DNA of 64,000 bases from Geomonas paludis. GTDB taxonomy: Bacteria; Desulfobacterota; Desulfuromonadia; Geobacterales; Geobacteraceae. The stretch spans positions 142,846 to 206,845 of the forward strand of contig NZ_BLXY01000005.1 of NCBI RefSeq assembly GCF_014193585.1, given 5' to 3'. Positions 8,195 to 16,580 of the stretch are shown piece by piece; position 1 is the stretch's first letter, and the number at the start of each line of letters is the position of its first letter. Position numbers and translations under genes: made by a program. A model generated the notes under the pieces. That model was not told the DNA's origin. It made no database searches and saw only the letters and a program-made list of their open reading frames with translations.

Positions 8195-9352
8195 TTAAGG
8201 CCCCACTACTTTTGGAAACCTCAGGCGCCCCCCTTCCACTATAACGTTCTCATCAGTGATTGACGGGTTCGCTTTCTTCACCAGCAGCATCGTCCCCTTA
8301 TCTGCTCGCCCGTAGACCTGTGTTACAAGCTTGGCCAAGGTGTCTCCCCTCTGAACCACTCTTTCGATATAAGCCTGCGGTACAGGCGGCCGAACCGGTT
8401 TCTCTGCAACGACAACTTTAGTCACAGGAGCGGTTGAAAAACGAGAAGGTTCGATAGAGTGTGGAAATTGGTAGAAAGAAAGCCCGCAAACAGCAAACAG
8501 CGCTACTACGGCAGCAGCTATAGCCAACCCGAAAGATTGGCAGCCCTTAATGCCAAATTCTCTTGCAACGCTTCTCACCATGGCCGCGCTGACGACTTTC
8601 TCGCCGCACCCATAGGCATTGATCAGGCAGTTGTCGCATAAAATGTTTATTATTCTTGGAATACCTTGGGCTATACGGACAATATCTTTCAACGCAGCCG
8701 CTGTGAATGGCACCGAATCCACAACCGCAGCTTTAGTGAGCCGGGAACGGATATAAGCAACACCAGAAGCAGGGTCCAATGGTGATATAACCGCCTTAAC
8801 AGAAACCCGTTGCTTAAGCTGCTTAAGTTCATGAAGATTCAGAGTCTTTTCAAACTCGGGTTGTGCACTAAAGACAATCTGTATCAGTTTTTCCTTCGAC
8901 GTCTCTATATTCGACAGCATCCTCAGGTTCTCAAGCGTGTCAACAGGCATGTTTTGAGCTTCGTCAATGATTATAACGACATTCCGTCCTCCCCTGAACT
9001 CGTTGACTAGGTAGCGATGCAGTTCGTCAAGCATCTCAAAACTGCTCCTCGAATGCGAGGACAGGCCAATCTCCCGACATATTTGCTTCAGCAAATTTCC
9101 AAAAGAAAGCATCGGGTTCAATATGTACACAGAGGTTAGTTTGGATGTATCTACCTGATTCAAATATGAACGGACGATGGTGGTCTTTCCGACTCCGATT
9201 TCGCCAACAACAAGAATGAATCCCTTTCTTTGCTCTACTCCATAGATGATTGAGGCAAGCGCTTCCTTATGAGCAGCGCTCAAGAAAAGAAAATCGGGGT
9301 CGGGAGTTATATTGAAGGGTTCCCTATGGAATTGAAAATATTTCAAGTACAT
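8195..9352 (-). CDS. ExeA/GspA-like AAA ATPase with C-terminal LysM-like domain
   Basis: A 385-residue protein. It opens with MYLKYFQFHREPFNITPDP, the hallmark of the ExeA-like ATPases found in type II secretion and exopolysaccharide clusters. Walker A is VVGEIGVGKTT and Walker B is VVIIIDEAQN. A single membrane helix lies around residues 270-295. The C-terminal periplasmic tail contains ERVVQRGDTLAKLV and a YG motif typical of LysM peptidoglycan-binding repeats. The protein probably couples cytoplasmic ATP use to assembly of the export complex through the cell wall. It begins 10 bases after the Wzz gene and is followed by the CpsD-like gene, a standard order in such clusters. Confidence 0.87.
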   Translation of the reverse strand: MYLKYFQFHREPFNITPDPDFLFLSAAHKEALASIIYGVEQRKGFILVVGEIGVGKTTIVRSYLNQVDTSKLTSVYILNPMLSFGNLLKQICREIGLSSHSRSSFEMLDELHRYLVNEFRGGRNVVIIIDEAQNMPVDTLENLRMLSNIETSKEKLIQIVFSAQPEFEKTLNLHELKQLKQRVSVKAVISPLDPASGVAYIRSRLTKAAVVDSVPFTAAALKDIVRIAQGIPRIINILCDNCLINAYGCGEKVVSAAMVRSVAREFGIKGCQSFGLAIAAAVVALFAVCGLSFYQFPHSIEPSRFSTAPVTKVVVAEKPVRPPVPQAYIERVVQRGDTLAKLVTQVYGRADKGTMLLVKKANPSITDENVIVEGGRLRFPKVVGP

Positions 9353-9361
9353 ACCTTGCCC

Positions 9362-10819
9362 CTATTTATAAGGTATTGATACCAACACTGGCAATCCCGA
9401 GACTACCTCAACCTTCTCAGGCGTTGAGAACGTCTGATCCGACTTCTCCTTCAGGAACGCTGCGCCGATGGCTACAAAGACCCCCGACACAAAGCCGAAC
9501 GCCACTATTTTTACTCTGCTGGTTGTAGACGGAACGACTGGAACAGCTGCTGTTTGGATGACGCTGATGTTGGCGAGCTTCTGCCGGTTCATCTCTTCCA
9601 GCATCCGGGACTCCTCTACACGATCCAAATAGTTCTGGTAGTTTTTCTCGTTCATCAATTTTTCTCTCTTAAGATTTTCAAGTTGTTGCTCTCCTCTATT
9701 GATGCTTGCTAAGCTGTTCTTGATCTCTTGCAGTTGGGCTCTAACACTCGTAACTTTCGCCACTAAAGCTTGAAGGCTTGCACTTGACGTCAAGAAATCC
9801 TTATATAAATCAAGGTAAACTTGGTTACCAGTTTTAGCCTTATTATTAGCATCTGTCTCAAGATCATTGATATATCTTTTAACAATTTCAATTTCGTTTT
9901 TGGAATTTATGATCAGTTTGTTAGATGGGGTATATTTCTTTGCCAGACGCTGCTCTTCAAGCAACAGACCCAACAGCTTCGCTTTTGCGTCCTGGATATC
10001 GAAACTTCTTTCAGGTGGAACATATGAATCACGGCTCTTGTAAACGGTTTGTAATTGCCCTTTAAGAACAATCACTTTTTTTTGCAGCTCTCGTACTTGA
10101 TTATCAGTTGCTTTCAATTCAGCGTCGAGTTCCTGTTTCTGTTGAAGTAAAAGGGTCCTTTGTTCTCCTAACGAGTAGACATCGTTCTCCTGTTTAAAAA
10201 CCTCTAACTCCCGTTCGGAGGCCCTTAGTTTCTCCGTGTACATCTCAAGCTGTTGCTGCAAGAAGGTTGATTGAGGCTCACGGAAAACCTGCAGATGTTT
10301 ATCTCTGAAGTAATCTACGAATGAGTTAACGACCCTTGCAGCAATTTCAGGGTCCGGGTGCTCATAGCCGATCTCGATAACATTTGAATTTTTTACCTTG
10401 TTTAATTTCAGAGTCTTTTCAAGTCGAGTTTCCGCAAGGTCTTCAACATTTACGTCCGTCATTGCCACCAAATCAGGGAAAAGCTTGTAAGCTGTGATTT
10501 CTTTAACCACTTTATCTCTAAGCTCTTTGCTTGAAAGAATTTGGAGCTCAGAACTGATCAAACCGTCTTGGTTGATTGCCATTGTCGGGGCGGAGATTCT
10601 TTCTCCAATTTCTGGCCTTGCAAGATACTCCCGGCCCATCTTTATGAGAACGGTAGACTTGGCCTCGTAAAGTGGTTGACTCAGTAGTGCCACAAACACT
10701 GCAAGCAGGACAACAACCACAAAAGAGGTCGCCATTATCCTCTTATTTTTGAAGATGATGCTTACATAGTGAACCGCTACCTTCGTATTGACTAGTACCT
10801 GACCGTTATCCGTTTCCAT
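9362..10819 (-). CDS. Wzz/GumC-type chain-length determinant protein
   Basis: A 485-residue protein with the polysaccharide co-polymerase layout: a first membrane helix near residues 30-50, a long periplasmic part rich in heptad-like coiled coil (about 160-420), a proline-containing stretch AAVPVVPSTTSR, and a second helix near residues 445-465. There is no fused kinase domain. The kinase-like partner is encoded separately two genes downstream and is degenerate. Together with the Wza-type lipoprotein it should control chain length and connect synthesis to export. The start has AGAGGATGG upstream. The gene is visibly richer in A and T than the pilus and chemotaxis genes. Confidence 0.9.
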   Translation of the reverse strand: METDNGQVLVNTKVAVHYVSIIFKNKRIMATSFVVVVLLAVFVALLSQPLYEAKSTVLIKMGREYLARPEIGERISAPTMAINQDGLISSELQILSSKELRDKVVKEITAYKLFPDLVAMTDVNVEDLAETRLEKTLKLNKVKNSNVIEIGYEHPDPEIAARVVNSFVDYFRDKHLQVFREPQSTFLQQQLEMYTEKLRASERELEVFKQENDVYSLGEQRTLLLQQKQELDAELKATDNQVRELQKKVIVLKGQLQTVYKSRDSYVPPERSFDIQDAKAKLLGLLLEEQRLAKKYTPSNKLIINSKNEIEIVKRYINDLETDANNKAKTGNQVYLDLYKDFLTSSASLQALVAKVTSVRAQLQEIKNSLASINRGEQQLENLKREKLMNEKNYQNYLDRVEESRMLEEMNRQKLANISVIQTAAVPVVPSTTSRVKIVAFGFVSGVFVAIGAAFLKEKSDQTFSTPEKVEVVSGLPVLVSIPYK

Positions 10820-10860
10820 GGCTATCCATCCTCTTATCCCCTTCCACCGTTTGGCGAAAT

Positions 10861-11547
10861 CTACCTGATGCTGTAACCTAAGCCGATTGGCAACGGTACG
10901 TTTTTTCTTATGTACAAGTCTATCCAGGTGTTGATATCAGAGATGGAAGACCTCGGAACGTAAACGATGTCGTTAGGTTGCAGCACCACGTCACCCTCGC
11001 CCTTTTTTCTGATTTCTTCTACATTCAAGTGTATCGTGCTTATCTCATTATCAGAGCCTCGTCGTATAACCACTACCGTCTTAGGATTCGCGCTTTCTTT
11101 CATGCCACCGGCCTGTGCAATTGACTGTACCGCCGTGATAGTTCCGCTGATAGTCACCATGCCTGCTCTATTAACCTCTCCATCCACATACACTTTATCA
11201 GCCACGGGCGTTCGAACTATGACTGTAATCTTAGGTTCTAATATCTCCTTGGCATACGCCGTGCTGAGTCTCTGCGTCAGTTCTGTGGGAGTGAGTCCGC
11301 CTGCTGTTACTTCAGTGATAAGTTGGAGTGATATTTTCCCATCCGACCGTACCACTACTTGCTCATTAAGTTCAGGGTTGTAGAAAAATTTGACGTCTAA
11401 CAGATCACCAGGCTGGATCCTGTAGATGCTTTCAACTTCTGCACCAGCGGGGGCAGGCGGCAAAGGCTGCCTTCTATTGGCGGCAGTCGATGTGCACCCC
11501 CAGATAACAAACATAACCAGCACCATTGTACCCTTTAATAATTTCAT
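10861..11547 (-). CDS. Wza-type outer-membrane polysaccharide export lipoprotein
   Basis: A 228-residue lipoprotein. The signal peptide ends in a lipobox-like VIWGC, giving Cys as the mature N-terminus. YRIQPGDLLDVKFFYNPEL is the Poly_export domain signature, and later ADKVYVDGEVNRAG starts a SLBB-type beta-grasp domain. It is shorter than E. coli Wza and lacks the C-terminal helix that forms its barrel, like many short KpsD/EpsA-type proteins. I placed the start at 11547, where GGACGAGG precedes the ATG and the signal peptide begins at residue 1. The longer frame to 11604 would put 19 polar residues before the signal peptide. Confidence 0.9.
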   Translation of the reverse strand: MKLLKGTMVLVMFVIWGCTSTAANRRQPLPPAPAGAEVESIYRIQPGDLLDVKFFYNPELNEQVVVRSDGKISLQLITEVTAGGLTPTELTQRLSTAYAKEILEPKITVIVRTPVADKVYVDGEVNRAGMVTISGTITAVQSIAQAGGMKESANPKTVVVIRRGSDNEISTIHLNVEEIRKKGEGDVVLQPNDIVYVPRSSISDINTWIDLYIRKNVPLPIGLGYSIR

Positions 11548-11569
11548 AAAGAGCCTCGTCCTCTCCCAA

Positions 11570-12619
11570 TCATCCCATATGCCTATACCCCAGAGTCCCC
11601 ACAATCCTTAACAACGTGATAGGCAGTTTCTTGAAAAGCTTCTCGTAGCCATGAAACCTGACGCCCAGAGGGAGGAAAGTGTCCGTGCTAAAGTCATAAC
11701 GGTAGTAGTTTAGCTCAGACCTCTCCCCTCCCCACCCGTCTTTAAAAATCAACAACCCATCGTTATCTCGGTCTGTACGACCGAAACTCAGGCTAGTAAA
11801 ACCATCATTTGCGCACTTCTTTATCATTTCCCAAAACAACAGATTGTTAGCTCGAAGACTCTGAAACTGCTCGTCAGAAGCTCCGTACTTATAAATTGCC
11901 TTATTTCCAAAATGAAGGCAAATAAGGCCTGCTACAGTGTTTTCTCCATGCCGTGCTAGGGCTGTAAATCCAAATCCTTTGGAAATTAGATGTTTGTGTA
12001 GGTGTATGAAATACTTCTTTGCTTGGGGTGGCTGCCCTTGACGTCTCCTAGTAATGCAGTGCAATCGGTAGAAAGATAGAACCTCATTCACACCATCGCT
12101 AACCTCGACCCGCACACCCTCCTTAAGCGCTTTTTGAATGCTTCGTGCTGCACTTTTTCGCAACCTACAGTGCAAGGTAGCTTCATCTTTTTCGAGCGGC
12201 AGAGTGTGCTGTACGAACCTCTGGTAGGCAACCTCATGACTGAGCATGGCCTCGCCCCGGAATTCTACATACCGCCATCGTCTTGACCGGCCGTAGTCCA
12301 ACACGCTCTGAAACAGCAAATTGAAGTCCTTTTCGTCAGCAACCACTGAGTGGCAGTGGTCTGAAAAACTGACGGATACTCCCCGCTTCCCAGTGATGAC
12401 GCTATCCACTTCGATGATCGGCAGACATCCTCTGATCTGCCCGCCTTGGTTCAAGGTAAAGTATCTAGGGCGATAGCGGTAGGATTCCTTCAGAAGCATC
12501 GCCCATTGCACAGAATGGAAGATCGTGCTTTCCCGAGATCTGCCAATCCACTCGGCATAACCAGGGTGGTGACATGGATCTATCATTTCTACCAAGCAGC
12601 TACGCTTTGTCCCGCACAT
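11570..12619 (-). CDS. FemAB/GNAT-like aminoacyl- or acyltransferase
   Basis: A protein of up to 349 residues with FemAB-like/GNAT features: STIFHSVQWAMLLKESY near the N-terminus (the usual F-Q-x-x-W-type motif), LRKSAARSIQKALKEGV in the middle, and AIYKYGASDEQ plus ANNLLFWEMIKKC in the C-terminal acyltransferase lobe. Relatives called PEP-CTERM or XrtA-associated FemAB proteins occur in exopolysaccharide clusters. They may transfer an amino acid or acyl group, but substrates are unknown. It overlaps the aminotransferase gene by 20 bases. The start is uncertain: ATG at 12619 has only a weak ribosome site and a second ATG lies at 12586. Confidence 0.78.
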   Translation of the reverse strand: MCGTKRSCLVEMIDPCHHPGYAEWIGRSRESTIFHSVQWAMLLKESYRYRPRYFTLNQGGQIRGCLPIIEVDSVITGKRGVSVSFSDHCHSVVADEKDFNLLFQSVLDYGRSRRWRYVEFRGEAMLSHEVAYQRFVQHTLPLEKDEATLHCRLRKSAARSIQKALKEGVRVEVSDGVNEVLSFYRLHCITRRRQGQPPQAKKYFIHLHKHLISKGFGFTALARHGENTVAGLICLHFGNKAIYKYGASDEQFQSLRANNLLFWEMIKKCANDGFTSLSFGRTDRDNDGLLIFKDGWGGERSELNYYRYDFSTDTFLPLGVRFHGYEKLFKKLPITLLRIVGTLGYRHMG

Positions 12620-13718
12620 TTGAGTGACGCTCTACTTCCTGGCAGATGTAATCGACCTCTTTTCCGGTCAACTCCGGGAACATCGGGAGCGAAAGCAGTT
12701 CCCGGGCGCACAACTCAGCCACAGGAAACTTTCCTGCCTGCTCTTCCCGGCTGGCATAAGCCTCCTGCAGATGTATTGGTACTGGGTAGTGTACGCCGCA
12801 GTCGATTCCGCTCTGTTGGAGAGAGCTTCTCATCATTTCCCGGCGTTGTGAACGAACAGCGAAAACATGATAGACGTGACGGGCATATTCCATCTCTTTT
12901 GGAACCTTGAGTCCAGCCACACCGGCTAGTTTCTCTCTGTAAAGCATCGCGTTGGCGCGACGTTGTTTGTTCCAAGAGTCCAGGTACTTTAGTTTCACAC
13001 TCAGAACGGCGCCTTGTATGCCATCCATACGCCCATTGATCCCGATGACGTCATGATAATACTTCCGAGACTGGCCATGGTCCCGTAGCATCTTTATTTT
13101 GTTGGCCAACTCTTCGTCTTTGGTGACGACGCAACCAGCTTCACCATAGGCCCCTAAATTCTTGCCAGGGTAAAAACTAAAGCATGCGGCATGGCCAAGC
13201 CCCCCTGCTCGTCGCCCCTTATACTCGGCCCCATGCGCCTGGCATGCATCCTCAAGAACAGCAATCCCGTGTCGTTCAGCTATAGAGAGGATCGGATCCA
13301 TATCCGCGGTTTGGCCATAGAGATGGACGGGTATGATAACCTTCGTCCGCTTGGTGATGGCCTGCGGTAACAGCTCAGGGTCCATGGTAAAGCTGTCTTC
13401 TTTGACATCCACAAAAACAGGCCGAGCTCCACAAAGGGAAATAGCCTCCGCGGTCGCAATGAAGCTATTGGGGACCGTTATGACCTCGTCGCCAGGTTGC
13501 ACTCCCAACCCCAGGAGGGCCAGCCAGAGGGCGTCCGTACCACTGCCCACGCCTGCGGCAAATTTGCTTCCACAAAAGACGGCGAACTCCTCTTCGAATG
13601 CTTCAACGTAGGGCCCGCCAGAAAATGCGCACTTGGACAGCACCTCCGCTATCGAGCGTTGCACCTCTTCTGCAATTACATCATATTGTGCTTTGAGATT
13701 GAGAAATGGCACCTTCAT
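12600..13718 (-). CDS. DegT/DnrJ/EryC1-family sugar aminotransferase (WbpE-like)
   Basis: A 372-residue PLP enzyme. VPFLNLKAQY at the N-terminus, GSGTDALWLALLGLGV, HLYGQTADMDPI, EDACQAHGAEYKGR and the PLP-lysine motif FSFYPGKNLGAYGEAG are all in the right order. These enzymes move an amino group from glutamate to a keto-sugar nucleotide. With the neighbouring dehydrogenase and acetyltransferase it forms a set like WbpB-WbpE-WbpD, which makes UDP-2,3-diacetamido-2,3-dideoxyglucuronate from UDP-GlcNAcA. AAGGAG precedes the start. The gene overlaps the acetyltransferase gene by 38 bases. Confidence 0.92.
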   Translation of the reverse strand: MKVPFLNLKAQYDVIAEEVQRSIAEVLSKCAFSGGPYVEAFEEEFAVFCGSKFAAGVGSGTDALWLALLGLGVQPGDEVITVPNSFIATAEAISLCGARPVFVDVKEDSFTMDPELLPQAITKRTKVIIPVHLYGQTADMDPILSIAERHGIAVLEDACQAHGAEYKGRRAGGLGHAACFSFYPGKNLGAYGEAGCVVTKDEELANKIKMLRDHGQSRKYYHDVIGINGRMDGIQGAVLSVKLKYLDSWNKQRRANAMLYREKLAGVAGLKVPKEMEYARHVYHVFAVRSQRREMMRSSLQQSGIDCGVHYPVPIHLQEAYASREEQAGKFPVAELCARELLSLPMFPELTGKEVDYICQEVERHSNVRDKA

Positions 13719-14208
13719 CGCTTGTCTCCTTTTGGATAACCCGTAATACCCTCGCCGGATTACCGGCTACTACGCTGTGGGGTGCAACGTCCTTTGTGAC
13801 AACGCTGCCGGCACCTACGATGGCATTTTCGCCAACGGTGACCCCACACAGCAAGGTGACACTAGACCCAATGGACGCGTTCTTCTTGATGGTCGTCCTG
13901 ATACATGTCCAGTCGGCTTCTACCTGCAACTCTCCGGAGGCATTGGTCGCTTTGGGATATAGGTCATTGATGAAAGTAACGTTGTGGCCTATGAAGACGT
14001 TGTCCTCAATATCCACCCCTTCACAGATAAAGGTGTGGCTGGATATCTTGCAGTTTTTACCAACGTTTGCATTCTTCTGAATTTCTACGAAAGCGCCTAT
14101 TTTAGTGTTGTCTCCAATAGTACATCCGTAGAGGTTGATGAACTTTCCAAGCTTCACTTGCTGGCCTAATTTGACATCCGGTGAAACTGCTACGAAGTCT
14201 TCAGCCAT
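13681..14208 (-). CDS. Left-handed beta-helix acetyltransferase (WbpD/WlbB-like)
   Basis: A 175-residue hexapeptide-repeat protein. Imperfect [LIV]-G-x-x-x-x repeats run through most of its length, with SSHTFICEGVDIEDNVFIG and a catalytic-type histidine in the GHNVTFIND turn. The C-terminal AGNPARVLR is typical. It resembles the acetyl-CoA-dependent enzymes that N-acetylate the 3-amino group of UDP-GlcNAc3NA. The start at 14208 has AAGGAGAG upstream. The frame extends to 14250 without a good ribosome site. It overlaps the aminotransferase that would make its substrate. Confidence 0.88.
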   Translation of the reverse strand: MAEDFVAVSPDVKLGQQVKLGKFINLYGCTIGDNTKIGAFVEIQKNANVGKNCKISSHTFICEGVDIEDNVFIGHNVTFINDLYPKATNASGELQVEADWTCIRTTIKKNASIGSSVTLLCGVTVGENAIVGAGSVVTKDVAPHSVVAGNPARVLRVIQKETSDEGAISQSQSTI

Positions 14209-14255
14209 CCGTTCTCTCCTTTTCCGGGTGCAGTTCGTCTCTGCAGCCACGTCAG

Positions 14256-15281
14256 TTAGTCTAAGCGGACCAGTGCACCGCCCCCGCTCAACGACTTTTT
14301 AATTGCTTCCAGCATCCGGACCACCCTCAAACCGGCATACCCGTCGTTTTTGGGGGTGATGTTGTTATTGATGCAATCGATGAAGTAGGAAGCCTCTCCC
14401 TGCAAGGCCTCGACCTGGGTCACCCTTGGCGCCCACATGTCTCCGCTACGGTAGCTAAGGCGCAGACCGTAGGCCTTTTCCTTCGACTCCATCTCCAGAC
14501 TGTCCAATCCCTCGACGCCTTTGTCATAAACCCGTATCTTTTCGTCGCTCACCAGATCGTTCCAAACCAGCATCTTCTTCTGGCCGCCTATAAGAGTCGT
14601 CCTGATTTTGACCGGAGAAAGCCAATTTACGTTAAGATGAGCTATCACATTGCCAGGGAAGTATATTGTTATATAAGCTACATCCTCGAGTTGGTTTCTA
14701 AAATGTGCGACTCCGGTTGCTGTAACAGCAACTGGATCCATGTGGAGAATGTGATCCATGATAGACAAGTCGTGTGGGGCGAGATCCCATACCACATTTA
14801 CATCTTTTTGGAATAGACCCAAGTTAACCCTGATTGAGTCAAAATAGTACAAGTCACCTAGTATTCCGTCATCTATCAATTCTTTTATCTTTTTTACTGC
14901 ACCCGTAAAAAGGAACGTATGGTCAACCATTATTTTCACTTTATGTGTCTCTGCAATCTCAATTAACTTTTCGGCTTCTGCTACCGAAGCAGTGAAAGGT
15001 TTTTCTATGAAGATGTGTTTCCCATTCTCGAGTGCTTTTTTTGCGATACTAAAATGAGATGAAACAGGCGTAACTATCGCTACAACATCGATATCTTTGG
15101 CTGTCAGGATCGATTCACAATCTTTTTCCATCCTTGCACCGGGATAACTGACAGCTGCTCTCTGCAAAGACTTGTCATCCGCATCGCTAATGGCAACTAC
15201 TTTAGCTCCGGGGGTAATACTGAAATTCCTGGCAACGTTGGGCCCCCAGTAACCGAACCCTACTATTCCGACGTTGATCAT
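14256..15281 (-). CDS. Gfo/Idh/MocA-family oxidoreductase (WbpB/WlbA-like)
   Basis: A 341-residue NAD(P)-dependent oxidoreductase. INVGIVGFGYWGPNVARNF is the N-terminal dinucleotide-binding loop, and GKHIFIEKPFTASVAEAEKL contains the family E-K-P motif. A later WDLAPHDLSIMDHIL supplies the histidine/aspartate typical of the catalytic site. With the next two genes it fits oxidation of UDP-GlcNAcA at C3 before transamination. The 6-dehydrogenase that would make UDP-GlcNAcA is not in the window. The ATG at 15281 is preceded by GGTGGAG. The frame is open to 15326, overlapping the preceding gene. Confidence 0.9.
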   Translation of the reverse strand: MINVGIVGFGYWGPNVARNFSITPGAKVVAISDADDKSLQRAAVSYPGARMEKDCESILTAKDIDVVAIVTPVSSHFSIAKKALENGKHIFIEKPFTASVAEAEKLIEIAETHKVKIMVDHTFLFTGAVKKIKELIDDGILGDLYYFDSIRVNLGLFQKDVNVVWDLAPHDLSIMDHILHMDPVAVTATGVAHFRNQLEDVAYITIYFPGNVIAHLNVNWLSPVKIRTTLIGGQKKMLVWNDLVSDEKIRVYDKGVEGLDSLEMESKEKAYGLRLSYRSGDMWAPRVTQVEALQGEASYFIDCINNNITPKNDGYAGLRVVRMLEAIKKSLSGGGALVRLD

Positions 15282-15307
15282 AGGCTCCACCCTAGTTTTG
15301 CTGAACC

Positions 15308-16441
15308 TTAGTAGGCCCCCCTGCACCTCAGTACCACGAAAGGTGTGAGGAGGATGATTTTCACGTCCAACATGACGCTCCAGCTCCGGAGGTAGTGCAG
15401 GTCAAGCCTCACCATCTCGTCAAAGGTCGTCGAACTTCTACCACTCACCTGCCAAGCCCCCGTGATACCGGGCCTTTTGCCGATGAGCCTGTTTCTCTGC
15501 CAGCCGCTGTAATTTTCAACCTCGTAATGGATCGGCGGCCTTGGCCCGACCAGGGACATCTCCCCTTTGAGCACATTAAACAGCTGCGGCAACTCATCGA
15601 GGCTGTAGGCCCTGAGCAGCTTCCCTACTGCGGTAACACGAGGGTCGCTGGTGATCTTGTAGACCGTATCTTCACCTTCGTCTATGGATCCATCGATCAG
15701 CTGCTTCACGAATTGCCTATGTATCAGATCATCGTTATTGACGAACATGCTTCTGAACTTGAACAGTCTGAACTTGACGCCGTTCAAACCATATCGTTCC
15801 TGAATGAAGAAGATGGGCCCCTTGGAAGTGAACTTTATAGCCAAAGGAACAATCACGAATATGGGGGCCAGCAGCAGTAGTGACATCACGGCACCGGCAA
15901 GGTCAATGACTCGTTTGACCACCATCCCTGTGGACTTGCCGATGCTGTCAGAGGTGATATCGGGATAGAAGATCATGTCAAAGGCGTCGTCATCACCACC
16001 GGTTTCCGGGTATATCCTAAACGCAATGGCCACACGCCCTGCCAATGCCTCACCATACTTTGCCTCCAGCATCTCCCTCACTTTCGTCGCGACAACACGC
16101 TTGGCATCAGGGATTTTTTCAGCGGCGACTTCGGTTAAAATGACCCCTATCCCTTCCTCGCCCAAGGCTCCGGCGATATCCGTCTCCCTCAAGCAGCCGC
16201 GCAGCATGTTCGCCAGGGAAGGGAGAAAAAGCTGGCCTTCATCCTTTGCCACACTGCCTGCCGCAATAACCATGACCAGAAGCGGTTTTCCGGCCCTGTC
16301 AGCACGTCTCCGTTCCTGCACCAGTTTTTGCTGAAATTTCGCCTCAGCGCAGAACCCATGAGCGAAGCTGTCAGCGATGTCCTGCTTCCTCTGGGTGATG
16401 CAGCGCCACCACGATTTGTTGTTCCAACGCACATCACCCAT
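15308..16441 (-). CDS. Initiating sugar-phosphate transferase with degenerate GGDEF-like N-terminal domain
   Basis: A 377-residue two-domain protein. Residues about 170-377 are a bacterial sugar transferase (WbaP/WcaJ C-terminal type): one hydrophobic segment (about 180-205), FKFRSMFVN, SLDELPQLFNVLKGEMSLVG, GPRPP and RPGITGAWQVSGR. It should attach the first sugar-1-phosphate to undecaprenyl phosphate. Residues about 30-145 look like a decayed diguanylate cyclase domain: RETD at 85-88, five residues, then GEEGI at 94-98 in place of GGDEF. The RxxD inhibitory c-di-GMP-binding site therefore seems kept while the active site is lost. The start at 16441 follows GGAGCGGAG. It is the first gene of the exopolysaccharide operon. 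Confidence 0.88.
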   Translation of the reverse strand: MGDVRWNNKSWWRCITQRKQDIADSFAHGFCAEAKFQQKLVQERRRADRAGKPLLVMVIAAGSVAKDEGQLFLPSLANMLRGCLRETDIAGALGEEGIGVILTEVAAEKIPDAKRVVATKVREMLEAKYGEALAGRVAIAFRIYPETGGDDDAFDMIFYPDITSDSIGKSTGMVVKRVIDLAGAVMSLLLLAPIFVIVPLAIKFTSKGPIFFIQERYGLNGVKFRLFKFRSMFVNNDDLIHRQFVKQLIDGSIDEGEDTVYKITSDPRVTAVGKLLRAYSLDELPQLFNVLKGEMSLVGPRPPIHYEVENYSGWQRNRLIGKRPGITGAWQVSGRSSTTFDEMVRLDLHYLRSWSVMLDVKIILLTPFVVLRCRGAY

Positions 16442-16519
16442 GGTCCCACTCCGCTCCAGTACTCTCGGCCGGGCCTTTACAAGGGCCGACCAAATTATTA
16501 AATTTTTCCAACCACGAAA

Positions 16520-16547
16520 GTATAGTGAGGGGGGCGGCCATGTCAAG
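16520..16547 (-). promoter_or_regulatory. Sigma70-type promoter of the exopolysaccharide operon
   Basis: On the minus strand TTGACA (16542-16547) and TATACT (16520-16525) are separated by 16 bases. Both boxes are close to consensus. The predicted transcript starts near 16513, about 70 bases before the sugar transferase ATG. The box lies just after the crp-type gene stop. Confidence 0.75.
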
Positions 16548-16548
16548 G

Positions 16549-16561
16549 CGCAGGCTGCGCT
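16549..16561. promoter_or_regulatory. 13-bp palindrome abutting the -35 box of the exopolysaccharide promoter
   Basis: GCGCAGGCTGCGC is a perfect inverted repeat with a one-base centre, two bases upstream of the TTGACA box. Its place suggests an operator. It could also be the base of a weak hairpin ending the regulator transcript. It does not match the TGTGA or TTGAT half sites expected for classical Crp or Fnr. Confidence 0.4.
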
Positions 16562-16580
16562 CTACACGGTCAACGCCGAC

